Of a stretch of 64,000 nt of DNA, positions 52,778-61,411 are shown in pieces; within the stretch, counting starts at the first letter, position 1, and every line of letters starts with the position of its first letter. The DNA is taken from positions 159,239 through 223,238 of the forward strand of contig JAGPFE010000001.1 of NCBI GenBank assembly GCA_018056705.1, given 5' to 3'. Origin of the DNA: Candidatus Hydrogenedentota bacterium. GTDB lineage: Bacteria; Hydrogenedentota; Hydrogenedentia; Hydrogenedentales; CAITNO01. The notes under the pieces were generated by a model. That model did no database searches. It was not told where the DNA came from and was given only the letters and a program-made list of their open reading frames with translations. Made by a program: the position numbers and the translations under genes.

Positions 52778-53791
52778 TCAACCAGGTTTTGTCCCGACAT
52801 CCGGTTCAGGCGCGCGTAGACGCGTTACCTCCAGCCGATCCCGGATCTTCCTGAAAACCCGGATGTTGTAATACTCTTCCCGTTCCATGTCGCCATATTC
52901 CTGGCGGTGCTCCCACAAGGACCGCACGGTGGAGACCATGTCATGTTCAGGCGTAAAGCCCAGTACCTCCCGGACCCGAGCGCAATCGACCCGGTAGTTC
53001 CGGTAGTCTGACCGGTTGAGCGTTTCGATTGCCGCGCGCGGTCCGCCCAGGGAAACCAGCGTGTCGCGGATCATTTCCGCGAGTTCCCCAATGCGCAGGT
53101 TGCCCCAGGCCACGTTGAACACGCCGCTGATTTGTTCCGGCGCCTCGATGGCCATTAAAAAGGCGCGCGACGTGTCCCGGATGTCCAGAAGGGGACGCCA
53201 GATCGCCGGATCATGCACCACGATCCTGCCTGTGGTCATCGCGCTCTTGAACATCGTGTTGACCACGAGGTCAAAGCGCATGCGCGGGCTGTGACCATTC
53301 ACCGTGCCCTGGCGCAGCGCGATCGCGGAAAAATCCTCCCGGACCAGGTGCATTACCCCCTGCTCTCCCTGCCACTTGGATATGCCGTACGGGTACGGAC
53401 AGTTTACCTTGTGATCTTCCGTGCAGATCTCGTCGCCCGTGAACCCGTATACCGAACAGGAAGAACCATACACGAACCGCCGCACCCCCGCCTCCCGTGC
53501 CTCATATGCCATGTACGCCGGCAGGGCCGCGTTCTGCACAAAGTTCAACCCCGGATCGAATTCCGCCATGGGGTCGTTTGACAGTCCCGCGATGAATACC
53601 ACCCGGTCAAACTGTTTGAGAAACGTCCTGTTCAGAGAAAACAGGTCCGCCTGGATCACCTCCACCCCTTCCGGCAGGTGAGTACCAAACCAGCATTCGT
53701 CCGCGACCGTTACCTCATGCCCATTTTTCAGCAGTAATGGGGTTAACACCGACCCCACGTATCCCGCCCCGCCTGCCAGCAATATCCGCAT
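52778..53791 (-). CDS. NAD-dependent sugar-nucleotide epimerase/dehydratase
   Basis: This is an extended short-chain dehydrogenase (337 aa) acting on nucleotide sugars. The Rossmann motif GGAGYVGS is at residues 7-14, VIQADL marks the second strand, and YGSSCSVYGF gives the catalytic Ser. The catalytic Tyr and Lys are in PYGISKWQGE (about 134-138). It could be a UDP-glucose 4-epimerase-like or a dTDP/GDP-sugar enzyme. The start MRILLAGGAGYVG is chosen because GAGGAAAG precedes it and the family begins there; the long upstream frame overlaps the divergent DUF1080 gene start. It suits a surface-glycan role. Confidence 0.92.
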   Translation of the reverse strand: MRILLAGGAGYVGSVLTPLLLKNGHEVTVADECWFGTHLPEGVEVIQADLFSLNRTFLKQFDRVVFIAGLSNDPMAEFDPGLNFVQNAALPAYMAYEAREAGVRRFVYGSSCSVYGFTGDEICTEDHKVNCPYPYGISKWQGEQGVMHLVREDFSAIALRQGTVNGHSPRMRFDLVVNTMFKSAMTTGRIVVHDPAIWRPLLDIRDTSRAFLMAIEAPEQISGVFNVAWGNLRIGELAEMIRDTLVSLGGPRAAIETLNRSDYRNYRVDCARVREVLGFTPEHDMVSTVRSLWEHRQEYGDMEREEYYNIRVFRKIRDRLEVTRLRAPEPDVGTKPG

Positions 53792-53918
53792 GCCGTGACT
53801 TTCCTCTTCATCCGAAAGGGACCGCGACGCGCCCCAACTGGCCGCTGTTGCTTTATCACGGTCCGCCGAAGCAGAATAACCCTGTAGACTCAATAAACAC
53901 ATGATAAAGGATAGACGC

Positions 53919-55235
53919 ATGTTCACGAAAAAACTGGGGATTACCGGACTGCTGATCGCTGGCGTCTCGACGTTACTTGTCGCAGCCTGCGCCACCACGC
54001 CAGGACCTGTCGTGTCCGCGCCGCGCGACAAGGATGGCGCGCGCCTGCAGAATAATCAGGTCATGAAACGAGGCAACAATTTCAATATCCGCGCTTTCTA
54101 CGTGCAAGGCGTATGCGAGAAAGGCCCGGATTTCAACTGGGACGTCATGACGCGGATTGTTAATGTCGGTGGGACCACCATCGCCTTCGATCTGGTCGGC
54201 TTCAACGAGGATGGCACGAAACTGGACCCTGCGGCCGTGGAAACGGTGAAATCTTACGCCGAACATTGCCACGACTCCCATACCGCGCCGATGGTCCGCC
54301 TGCTGGCATCCATTCCTCCTGACCAGCCAGTTCGTCGCAAGGCGGCGATTCAGACCGCGGCATCGATATTCGCGGACTGCCAGCGGGCCTTCTACTGGAT
54401 TGATGGCCCTGACGCGGCAGCATTAACCCGGCTCTTCCGCAGGCGCGCGCCCCAATTATTCACTATTTCTCCCGCCGGCGGACATCTGACGCTGGTAGAC
54501 AGCCCTGGCAGGCTGACCTCATCTCCGGTCATGGCCAACGGCTTTCTGCCAGATAACCTGGAAACCTGTCCGCACTTCGTGGTCCCGGATGATCCCGCCC
54601 TGTATGCCTTGCTGGATGAACGGCTGACCTCACCCGAAGAAAAACAGCCCTGGAACCCGGATCCTTCCATCCTCTCCGAAGAAGAAGCCCGCGAAGGTTT
54701 TCTCCCGTTGTTTGATGGAAAAACCTTGAACGGTTGGCGTCCCTGGAAAGCGGGCGTGTGTTCTTACGAACCCAGGAACGGTTGCCTGGAATGGGTGCGG
54801 CCCGGAGGTGACGCCCTGGTAACCACCCGCCGGTTCGATAATTTCATTCTCCGGTTTGAATGGAAAATTGTGGAAAACGGCAACAGCGGAGTCTGGTTGC
54901 GCGCGCCAAGGGCTGGTCGCGCTTCCAAGTATGGCTTTGAGTTCCAGATCCTGGGCGACAGCAAGGATCCGGAAATCACCAAAACTTCCACGGGATCGAT
55001 CTACGACGTCATTCCTCCGCTGTGCCGTCCCATCCGGCCCGAGGGTGAGTGGAACACCGCTGAACTGATCCTGGACGGACCGAGGTACAAGGCTTATATC
55101 AATGGCGTGCTGGTCCAGGACATCAACTTCGATGAACACGAGGAATTGCGCTACCGGTTACGAAAAGGATTTATCTGCCTGACCGACCACGGCCACCAGG
55201 TCAGTTATCGCAACATCCGGATCAAACCGCTGTAA
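53919..55235 (+). CDS. Lipoprotein with unknown N-terminal domain and DUF1080
   Basis: This is a lipoprotein (438 aa): signal peptide with lipobox LVAAC, lipidated Cys24. Residues about 40-240 form an unrecognised domain (GNNFNIRAFYVQGVCEKG, LLASIPPDQPVRRKA, PQLFTISPAGGHLTL) that may be a TIM-barrel-like or hydrolase-like fold. Residues about 250-438 are a DUF1080 / 3-keto-disaccharide hydrolase-type jelly roll: FLPLFDGKTLNGWRPW, LEWVRPGGDALVT, DNFILRFEWKI, NSGVWLRAP, YDVIPP and QVSYRNIRIKPL. DUF1080 proteins are very common in Planctomycetes and Hydrogenedentes-like phyla, and some cleave oxidised glycosides. I choose ATG 53919, preceded by AAAGGA, over an ATG six codons earlier. The alpha/beta hydrolase gene follows after 12 bases. 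Confidence 0.88.
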   Translation: MFTKKLGITGLLIAGVSTLLVAACATTPGPVVSAPRDKDGARLQNNQVMKRGNNFNIRAFYVQGVCEKGPDFNWDVMTRIVNVGGTTIAFDLVGFNEDGTKLDPAAVETVKSYAEHCHDSHTAPMVRLLASIPPDQPVRRKAAIQTAASIFADCQRAFYWIDGPDAAALTRLFRRRAPQLFTISPAGGHLTLVDSPGRLTSSPVMANGFLPDNLETCPHFVVPDDPALYALLDERLTSPEEKQPWNPDPSILSEEEAREGFLPLFDGKTLNGWRPWKAGVCSYEPRNGCLEWVRPGGDALVTTRRFDNFILRFEWKIVENGNSGVWLRAPRAGRASKYGFEFQILGDSKDPEITKTSTGSIYDVIPPLCRPIRPEGEWNTAELILDGPRYKAYINGVLVQDINFDEHEELRYRLRKGFICLTDHGHQVSYRNIRIKPL

Positions 55236-55247
55236 CGGGAGGTGCAG

Positions 55248-56717
55248 ATGTTTTCCAGAGGCGCCGGACTGTTATTCAAATCGTGGTTCATCTTTGGCGT
55301 AACGCTGCTGTCCCTGTCGCCCGCGAGGTGTGCCGATCTCGCGCCGGCGGGATGGCCACCGGAAAACGAAACCGGTTTCGAGGGCGCGGTCTCAATCGTT
55401 TCCGTCACCGAAGAAGATCATTGCGGTATAGCGGTTGTCCGTGTGCCTTATCTCGGTATTCTAGGCGACGCCAGGACTGGCCTTGCCCGGGTCGTGGTTC
55501 CCCTGGATCACCGCCATGCCGGGAAAAAACTGCCTGCTTTCTGCCACGTCCACTATGAAAAAGACCTTGGAGGACAAAAACGCTGGGCGAAAAAAGGGTG
55601 GGCCTGTTTCACGGCAACTTACACGGATGCCTCCGGCGAATCACCGACCGATGTCTCGGTAGGCAACGGTTATAACCTTGCCCGGGCCATTATCCAGTGG
55701 GCCCGGCGTTGCGGGTTCACCAATCCGGCCCGCCTGCATCTCGATGGCGGCAGCCAGGGAGGCTACATGGCCCTGGCCATGGCGGCGGACATGTTCCCAG
55801 TAACTTCGGTAACCTCGGATTGCCCGGTGGTCAACTGGGCTTACAACATCGCTTACCTGGAGCACAATCGCCCATGGTCCTGCGGCGGTGGCGATCCAAA
55901 AGAGGGACCCCTGCCCGTGCTGGGCATGGTGACCATGCTGGCCGACATGGCCTACGCCTATTTCCCCCGGGATCTCGCCCACGAATCCTGGTTCCTGGTG
56001 AGTCCCATTGCCGTGGTGGATACCATTACCGCGCCGGTGCTGATCATCGAATCCACCGGAGACATGCTCGTGCCCATGGAACAGTTCACGCAAAATGACA
56101 TCCATCCCTGGGACAAATCCCTGTTCCCGGAAGGCTACGAACGGGATTTCCTGACGCTGACCACCTGCGAACCGGCCCGAAAACGCCTGGAAGATCTCCT
56201 GCCTCCGGACAAGGTGTTCCGGACCGTGCTACCGTTACAGGAAGGTAGTTTTCCTTTCACCCGGGATATGGTTCTTGATCCCGCCAAGATCCCCGAAAAG
56301 AAACCCGCGTCCATCGATCGCCCCTGGAGTAAAGCACACCAGTGGAACCTCTGTTACATGAATGAGGGCCCGCCATTGCCAGTTGCCGGCCACAATTCCA
56401 TGTACTGGAACACCAGTGCCGACGCGTTCATCAGGTATTACCAGGACGCCCCTGTTTCTCCTGAACTGTTAACCCCCAGGAAACTGGAACACCTTCTGCG
56501 GCGCTGGGCCAACAACCTGGACAGGGTTCCCGTGCTGCACACGGGTGCTCCCGCCAATCGCCTGAATCACCCCGAGGTGGAACGGAGGGATGTTGAATCC
56601 GCCCTGCGGGCTTTCGCCGAGCTGGGACCCGAACATGCCGCGCGGTTGTCATCCCTTTACCGGGAATGCCCGGTAAAACCCTGGGGTGACGCGTTACCCC
56701 CGGCCATATTACCCTGA
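55248..56717 (+). CDS. Exported alpha/beta hydrolase
   Basis: This exported protein (489 aa) has a signal peptide (FKSWFIFGVTLLSLSPARC, cleaved near residue 28) and an alpha/beta-hydrolase fold. The nucleophile elbow is LDGGSQGGYMA at about 167-177 (Ser 171). The acid strand is TAPVLIIESTGDMLVP, and the catalytic His is not certain. Residues 340-489 form a C-terminal extension without a known domain. I infer an esterase or peptidase of the polysaccharide-deacetylation type. GGGAGG lies six bases before the chosen ATG, and it begins 12 bases after the DUF1080 gene, so the two are cotranscribed. Confidence 0.82.
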   Translation: MFSRGAGLLFKSWFIFGVTLLSLSPARCADLAPAGWPPENETGFEGAVSIVSVTEEDHCGIAVVRVPYLGILGDARTGLARVVVPLDHRHAGKKLPAFCHVHYEKDLGGQKRWAKKGWACFTATYTDASGESPTDVSVGNGYNLARAIIQWARRCGFTNPARLHLDGGSQGGYMALAMAADMFPVTSVTSDCPVVNWAYNIAYLEHNRPWSCGGGDPKEGPLPVLGMVTMLADMAYAYFPRDLAHESWFLVSPIAVVDTITAPVLIIESTGDMLVPMEQFTQNDIHPWDKSLFPEGYERDFLTLTTCEPARKRLEDLLPPDKVFRTVLPLQEGSFPFTRDMVLDPAKIPEKKPASIDRPWSKAHQWNLCYMNEGPPLPVAGHNSMYWNTSADAFIRYYQDAPVSPELLTPRKLEHLLRRWANNLDRVPVLHTGAPANRLNHPEVERRDVESALRAFAELGPEHAARLSSLYRECPVKPWGDALPPAILP

Positions 56718-56737
56718 CCAGGAGACGGACGTTCGCG

Positions 56738-57823
56738 ATGCGCCGCTACCGCGAATTCCGGGAAAAACTGCTCGCGTGGTTTTGCGGGGAAGCCAGGAAC
56801 CTCCCCTGGCGTCAGACCAGCAACCCTTACCATGTCTGGGTCTCGGAAGTCATCCTGCAACAGACCCGGGTCGACCAGGGGCTGCCCTATTATGAGCGGT
56901 TCATCGCGCGGTTTCCAGACGTCCAAAGTCTGGCCTCCGCTCCCCTGGAAGAGGTCCTGAAAACGTGGGAAGGACTGGGATACTATTCCCGGGCCCGCAA
57001 CCTTCACCGGGCAGCGCGCCTGGTCGTGGAAGCCCACCAGGGTGTTTTTCCGCGCACGGCGGCCGAACTGGCCCTGCTTCCAGGCATCGGGCCCTATTCC
57101 GCCGCTGCCATTGCCAGCATCGCCTTCGGAGAGCCGGTCCCGGCCATTGACGGTAATGTCCGGCGGGTCATCGCGCGTTTGTTCAACTATGATCAGCCAA
57201 TCAACACGCGACAGGCCGAAGCCTTCTTTCGGGAAACAGCGAAATCCCTGCTCTCTCCCAGTCACCCAGGCGATTTTAACCAGGCCATGATGGAACTGGG
57301 CGCCCGGATATGCGTACCCAGAAAGCCCTCCTGTCACCTGTGCCCCGTCGCGGCGGGCTGTCTCGCCCGGATCAGGGGTACGGCCGACACGCTCCCCCGC
57401 AAGAACGCCCGGCCAGAATCTCCCCATCATCACGTGGTGGTCGCGGTCATCGAGGAAAACGGCGCCTACCTGGTGGGTAGACGCCCGGAAAAAGGGCTGC
57501 TGGGCGGACTCTGGGAATTCCCCGGGGGGAAGGTTCAACCCGGCGAGTCCCTGGAAAACGCCCTGGTCCGGGAATGCCGGGAAGAACTCGAAATCGAGGC
57601 GCGGCCCGAAACCCTGCTGGCCACCATCGACCACGCCTACACGCACTTCAGGGTTACCCTGTACTTTTACCGCGCGCGCCGCATCGCCGGGACACCCGTC
57701 CCGCGGGCCCACGACGCCCTCCTGTGGGCTGACCGGGATACCCTCCGGAACTTGCCCATGCCCAAGGCCAACCTGAAATTTCTCCGGATGCTTCAGCCTC
57801 CGGAAACCAGCCTTTTCTCCTGA
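56738..57823 (+). CDS. mutY: A/G-specific adenine glycosylase
   Basis: MutY (361 aa) removes adenine mispaired with 8-oxoguanine. It has the catalytic Glu in WVSEVILQQTRVDQG (about 36), the helix-hairpin-helix LLPGIGPYSAAAIASIAF (about 111-128) with catalytic Asp in PAIDGNVRRV, and the four Fe-S cysteines at about 192, 199, 202 and 208 in the C-x6-C-x2-C-x5-C spacing. The C-terminal 130 residues are the NUDIX-like 8-oxoguanine recognition domain (GGLWEFPGGKVQPGES, with the REL-type ECREELEIE motif). It begins 20 bases after the alpha/beta hydrolase stop, so they may share a transcript. Confidence 0.96.
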   Translation: MRRYREFREKLLAWFCGEARNLPWRQTSNPYHVWVSEVILQQTRVDQGLPYYERFIARFPDVQSLASAPLEEVLKTWEGLGYYSRARNLHRAARLVVEAHQGVFPRTAAELALLPGIGPYSAAAIASIAFGEPVPAIDGNVRRVIARLFNYDQPINTRQAEAFFRETAKSLLSPSHPGDFNQAMMELGARICVPRKPSCHLCPVAAGCLARIRGTADTLPRKNARPESPHHHVVVAVIEENGAYLVGRRPEKGLLGGLWEFPGGKVQPGESLENALVRECREELEIEARPETLLATIDHAYTHFRVTLYFYRARRIAGTPVPRAHDALLWADRDTLRNLPMPKANLKFLRMLQPPETSLFS

Positions 57824-57855
57824 CAGAACGCATAGTCCTCTCAGATTTCGCGGAA

Positions 57856-57885
57856 TTTACCAGAAACGCGACGGTGATGTAAAAT
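57856..57885 (+). promoter_or_regulatory. Sigma70-like promoter of the hybrid sensor gene
   Basis: TTTACC and TAAAAT are separated by 18 bases in an AT-rich stretch, followed by AGGAAAA before the ATG at 57911. Confidence 0.5.
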
Positions 57886-57910
57886 AATATAATAAACAGG
57901 AAAATCGGGT

Positions 57911-60190
57911 ATGCCGCTTACGCTGCTGTCATCCAGGTTGGCCGACTTTCTGGCGTCTCGGGAAGAACTGTTTTTCAAAACCATCCATCGGTTGGCCCCC
58001 CCTGAATTCCGGGCGGTGTTGCGCGAATGCCAGCCGGACTGGACCAGGGGGTTCATAAATCTTCTGCGGGGCGGCACCCCCGAATCGCACGGCCTCATCG
58101 CCCGATTCTGCCGGGCCGCGGAAGCCGCCGGCGAACGGGGTCCAGGTTACGCGCTGCGACTGATCGAATTCGAAACGGGAACCCTGCGGCACTTTCTGCG
58201 GGAACATAATCTGGATCTCCAGGAAACTGAAATCGAACTGGTGTGCCTGCGCCTGGCCCGCGCGTATGAACATGCCCTGATGGAGTGGTGCGACCGGGAA
58301 CAGGCCGAAAAACGCCGAGGCTGGGAACGATTGCTGCGGGCCGTCACGGACGCCCTGGACAAACCGCTGTGTATCCTCGACAACCACGGAAACATTGCCC
58401 AGGCCAACCCGGAAATGGCCCGCCTGCTCGGATCCGATCCGGATTCGTTACGGACCGTCGATTTCACGTCCCTGTGCGAGGAGGAAACGGCCAACGTCAT
58501 CCGGACCCAGGTTCGCAGGCGGCAAAACGTGCTCGCCAACCAGGCATTTGAAGGGGCTTTTAACGTCAGGCCCGGCGTACGCTACCCGATGGTCATGCGC
58601 CCGTTGTTCAATGCCGAGGGGGTCCGTGACGGCTTTCTCCTCTGGATCGATCTCGAAACCTCCCCGGACGGCCAGTTGGAATCTGGCGTCTTCTTCCTGT
58701 TAAGGCAGGCCATGGAAGCCCTTCCATTTCCCGCCCAGTTGATTGACCCGACGGGACGCGTTGCCGCGGAAAACGCGTCGGCCGTCAACCTGCTGGAACA
58801 GGCGGGCAACGGAACAACTCCCCGCAGAATCTGTTGCCTGATCAACCGGATGTCCGGAAGGTCTGCCCCGTGCGCCTGTGAACGGATTCTCACGGAACGG
58901 CAGGCTGTTTTTGAAGAACTGAAAATCACGGAAAAAGAACATGGCGTCCAGGCGAGTCGCTGGTTCCGCCTTGGCGTGTTCCCCATTCACGTTCCGCCCG
59001 AAGGCATGCCTTGGCTGTTCTGCTGGACCGTGGAGAATGACAGTCGCCGGGAACTCGAAGAGCGCGTGGAAAGGCTTGAATCGGAATACCGATTGAGCAC
59101 GAGGACCATGCGGCTGGTGTTAAGCGTGGCCATGCAGTTGCGGTCTCCCCTGGGAGTTATCCTTGGCGTGGCCGAACTGCTCCGCGCCGAGCCTTCCGGA
59201 AAGCGACTGTCCGAAATTTCCGAAATGCTTTCCAGAAAAGCGATGCGCTGCAAGCGGATCATCGACAGCCTGCTGAGTTTCGGCCAGGGCATCAGCATCG
59301 ACGTTGTGCCCACCGACCTGGTCCGGCTCGCCCAGGACCGGGTGAAAAGCGCGCTGGGCGCGGGACGGACCTGGCAGGTGGAATGGCGAATGCCCCCTTA
59401 CGCCGTGTGGGTGGAATGCTTTCCGGAACAGATGGTCAGCGCGCTGCTCGCCCTGCTGGACAATGCCCTGCGCTTCGCGAAGAACGCGGTGATTTTCGAA
59501 ATCACCGCCACCAAAGAGCAGGCCATCATCCGGGTATCCGATGATGGCCCGGGTATCGATCCCGCGCTGACGGACAAAATATTCGAGCCGTTCTTCACCA
59601 CCCGGACCGAAGAAGACGCCCCGGGACTTGGCCTGGCCCTGGCCCGGGCGACCATCCAGGAACACGGCGGAAACATTTCGGTCAACCTCGACCCGTCCCG
59701 GGAACTTCCCGGGGCCCAACTGGTCATCACCATGCCGATTTCTCCCGTCGCGAGGGAATCTCAGGCATTGATCGCGGACCGATCCCGTAAATATTCTTCG
59801 CGGGTATTGATTGCGGAAGATGATCCAGACCTGCGCGGGGTACTAGGTGAAACCCTCACCCAGCAGGGGTTCTCCGTTACCCTGTTTGAATCGGGTGAAG
59901 CCTGCCTGGAACAGATCGCCTCGATCCGCCCGGATATCGTGGTTCTGGATATCCGTTTTGAGAGTGGTTGTGATGGCATCTCGGTTTACCGGAAAATCGT
60001 GGAACTGGTGCCTTCCTTATCCCGGCGAATCATTTTCATAACCGCGGACGCCATGGACTATGAGGTACGAAAATTCCTCAACAGCGTGGCCTGCCCAGTC
60101 CTGGAAAAACCCTTTATCCTTTCCGACCTTGTGGAAAAAATCCAGGAACTGATCCTGGGGCATGCCGACAGGGTCGCCCCCGATTCCTGA
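57911..60190 (+). CDS. Hybrid sensor protein with degenerate HisKA, HATPase and receiver
   Basis: This 759-residue signalling protein has no membrane segment. N-terminal residues 1-135 are helical and resemble a globin- or RsbR-like sensory start. PAS-like domains follow near 143-250 (CILDNHGNIAQANPEMARLLG) and 262-375 (AQLIDPTGRVAAENASAVNLL), the second with a Cys cluster (RICC, APCACER). The dimerisation helix LSVAMQLRSPLGVILGVAELL, near 404-424, aligns with HisKA, but Met408 sits where the phosphorylated His should be. The ATPase is intact: N box ALLDNALRF, DDGPGID, FEPFFTT, GLGLALA. A receiver closes the protein: EDDPD, phosphoacceptor Asp in VVLDIRFE (about 681), FITADA and LEKPF. It could bind ATP but not autophosphorylate in cis in the usual way. 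Confidence 0.88.
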   Translation: MPLTLLSSRLADFLASREELFFKTIHRLAPPEFRAVLRECQPDWTRGFINLLRGGTPESHGLIARFCRAAEAAGERGPGYALRLIEFETGTLRHFLREHNLDLQETEIELVCLRLARAYEHALMEWCDREQAEKRRGWERLLRAVTDALDKPLCILDNHGNIAQANPEMARLLGSDPDSLRTVDFTSLCEEETANVIRTQVRRRQNVLANQAFEGAFNVRPGVRYPMVMRPLFNAEGVRDGFLLWIDLETSPDGQLESGVFFLLRQAMEALPFPAQLIDPTGRVAAENASAVNLLEQAGNGTTPRRICCLINRMSGRSAPCACERILTERQAVFEELKITEKEHGVQASRWFRLGVFPIHVPPEGMPWLFCWTVENDSRRELEERVERLESEYRLSTRTMRLVLSVAMQLRSPLGVILGVAELLRAEPSGKRLSEISEMLSRKAMRCKRIIDSLLSFGQGISIDVVPTDLVRLAQDRVKSALGAGRTWQVEWRMPPYAVWVECFPEQMVSALLALLDNALRFAKNAVIFEITATKEQAIIRVSDDGPGIDPALTDKIFEPFFTTRTEEDAPGLGLALARATIQEHGGNISVNLDPSRELPGAQLVITMPISPVARESQALIADRSRKYSSRVLIAEDDPDLRGVLGETLTQQGFSVTLFESGEACLEQIASIRPDIVVLDIRFESGCDGISVYRKIVELVPSLSRRIIFITADAMDYEVRKFLNSVACPVLEKPFILSDLVEKIQELILGHADRVAPDS

Positions 60191-60199
60191 ACAACCCCG

Positions 60200-61234
60200 T
60201 CAGGTTCCCAGGGCATTGCCCCAACCCACCAGTACGACCGAGACCAGCAAGGTCAACACCCCCGCGGCGAGCCATGTCCGCGCGTTTGCGGAGGTGTTAC
60301 GCCATTCCCCAAGCGTCAGGCCCCAGAAATTACCACAAAGAATAATAAACGCCATGTGCAGCGTCCAGCTCGAAAAATCGAACGGTCCCATCAGCGTGGT
60401 ACCCATGCTGTAGAAAAAGAATTGCAGGTACCAGGTCACTCCCGCCAGCGCGCTCAGCGCGTAGTTCCTTGCGAGTGGCGCGTGTTCTTCACGGCGGCCA
60501 AGGTAATCCCCGAAAGAATGATTACGCGCGTTCAAAGCAAGGCACCACAGCGCGTTGGTGGCAAATCCTCCCAGCAGGGTAACCACCAGCACCGCCGTGT
60601 TCGCGAATACCTTCGGCGTTCCCGTCTCCGTCGCCAGGTCCATGATCGGCTTGCCGGACTGAAACGCGAAGGCCATGCAGGAACTCATGATCCCAGAAAA
60701 CATGGCCACCCACAGGCCCTTGACGAGATTGAACTCCGCCGGAAGGCTTCCCCCCCGTTCCCGGTCCCGGGCAATGCCCGCCCGACCGCACAGCGCGATG
60801 CCCGCGAGGCACACGGCAACGCCGGTCAGCACAACCCATCCGCCTCGGCTGGTCAGAAGGGTCGGGATTTCCCCCTTGAAGAGCGGTGGGATCAGCGTCC
60901 CGAATGCCGCGCAGAACCCTAGCGTCACGGCGTATCCCAGTGACAACCCAAGGTAGCGCATGCTTAACCCGAACGTCAGTCCCCCTACGCCCCATAGGGC
61001 CCCGAACAGCAGGGTCAGCGCCACCGCGTCGCCCGGCGCGTGGGTGAGTGCCTCTCCAAGCCGGGGGTTCAGGTACAGTGCGAAACACCAGGGCGCGATG
61101 ATCCATGAAAACACGCCCGCTATCAGCCACGCGCTTTCCCAAGCCCACCGCTTCACGCCTTTGAGTGGTAGGTAAAAGGTCCCCGCGGCTGCCCCGCCGA
61201 TCCCATGGAAAATAACCCCCAGCAAGGGATTCAT
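60200..61234 (-). CDS. RhaT-like L-rhamnose/proton symporter family protein
   Basis: This is a polytopic carrier (344 aa, about ten transmembrane helices) of the RhaT type. The pattern HGIGGAAAGTFYLPLKGVKRWAWESAW at the N-terminus and FGLSMRYLGLSLGYAVTLGFCAAFGTL in helices 3-4 fit RhaT. It should import a deoxysugar with protons. No rhamnose isomerase, kinase or aldolase is adjacent; the fucose-isomerase-like gene is 26 kb away. A 29-residue membrane peptide gene lies 35 bases upstream on the same strand. Confidence 0.88.
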   Translation of the reverse strand: MNPLLGVIFHGIGGAAAGTFYLPLKGVKRWAWESAWLIAGVFSWIIAPWCFALYLNPRLGEALTHAPGDAVALTLLFGALWGVGGLTFGLSMRYLGLSLGYAVTLGFCAAFGTLIPPLFKGEIPTLLTSRGGWVVLTGVAVCLAGIALCGRAGIARDRERGGSLPAEFNLVKGLWVAMFSGIMSSCMAFAFQSGKPIMDLATETGTPKVFANTAVLVVTLLGGFATNALWCLALNARNHSFGDYLGRREEHAPLARNYALSALAGVTWYLQFFFYSMGTTLMGPFDFSSWTLHMAFIILCGNFWGLTLGEWRNTSANARTWLAAGVLTLLVSVVLVGWGNALGT

Positions 61235-61268
61235 ACACTACCCTTTCCTGTTCGCGCTCTTCGGCTCA

Positions 61269-61358
61269 TCACTCGTCCGGATGATCCAGCAGGGCGATCG
61301 CCAGCCAGAGAACCAGCGTGAAAGTCAGTAAGCCCATGAACGTGAAATACAACCACAT
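61269..61358 (-). CDS. Small single-pass membrane protein (29 aa)
   Basis: The frame ATG to TGA encodes MWLYFTFMGLLTFTLVLWL, then AIALLDHPDE. It is almost wholly one transmembrane helix with a short acidic end. TTGGAG lies upstream of the ATG. The gene is too short for ordinary gene finders. It sits directly before the RhaT-like gene, so it may be a small helper or a leader of that carrier. The longer frame across this region on the same strand has no good ribosome binding site and no recognisable product, so I prefer this one. Confidence 0.5.
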   Translation of the reverse strand: MWLYFTFMGLLTFTLVLWLAIALLDHPDE

Positions 61359-61411
61359 GACCACGGATTCTCCAACGCGCGTTCCGCTTATGGAAACACG
61401 AGAAGAATCGT

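Noticed and set aside
53872..53877. CAGAAT as a -10 box with TTGCTT 18 bases upstream for the DUF1080 gene
   Set aside because: Both boxes match only partly and the region is short, so I did not list a promoter.
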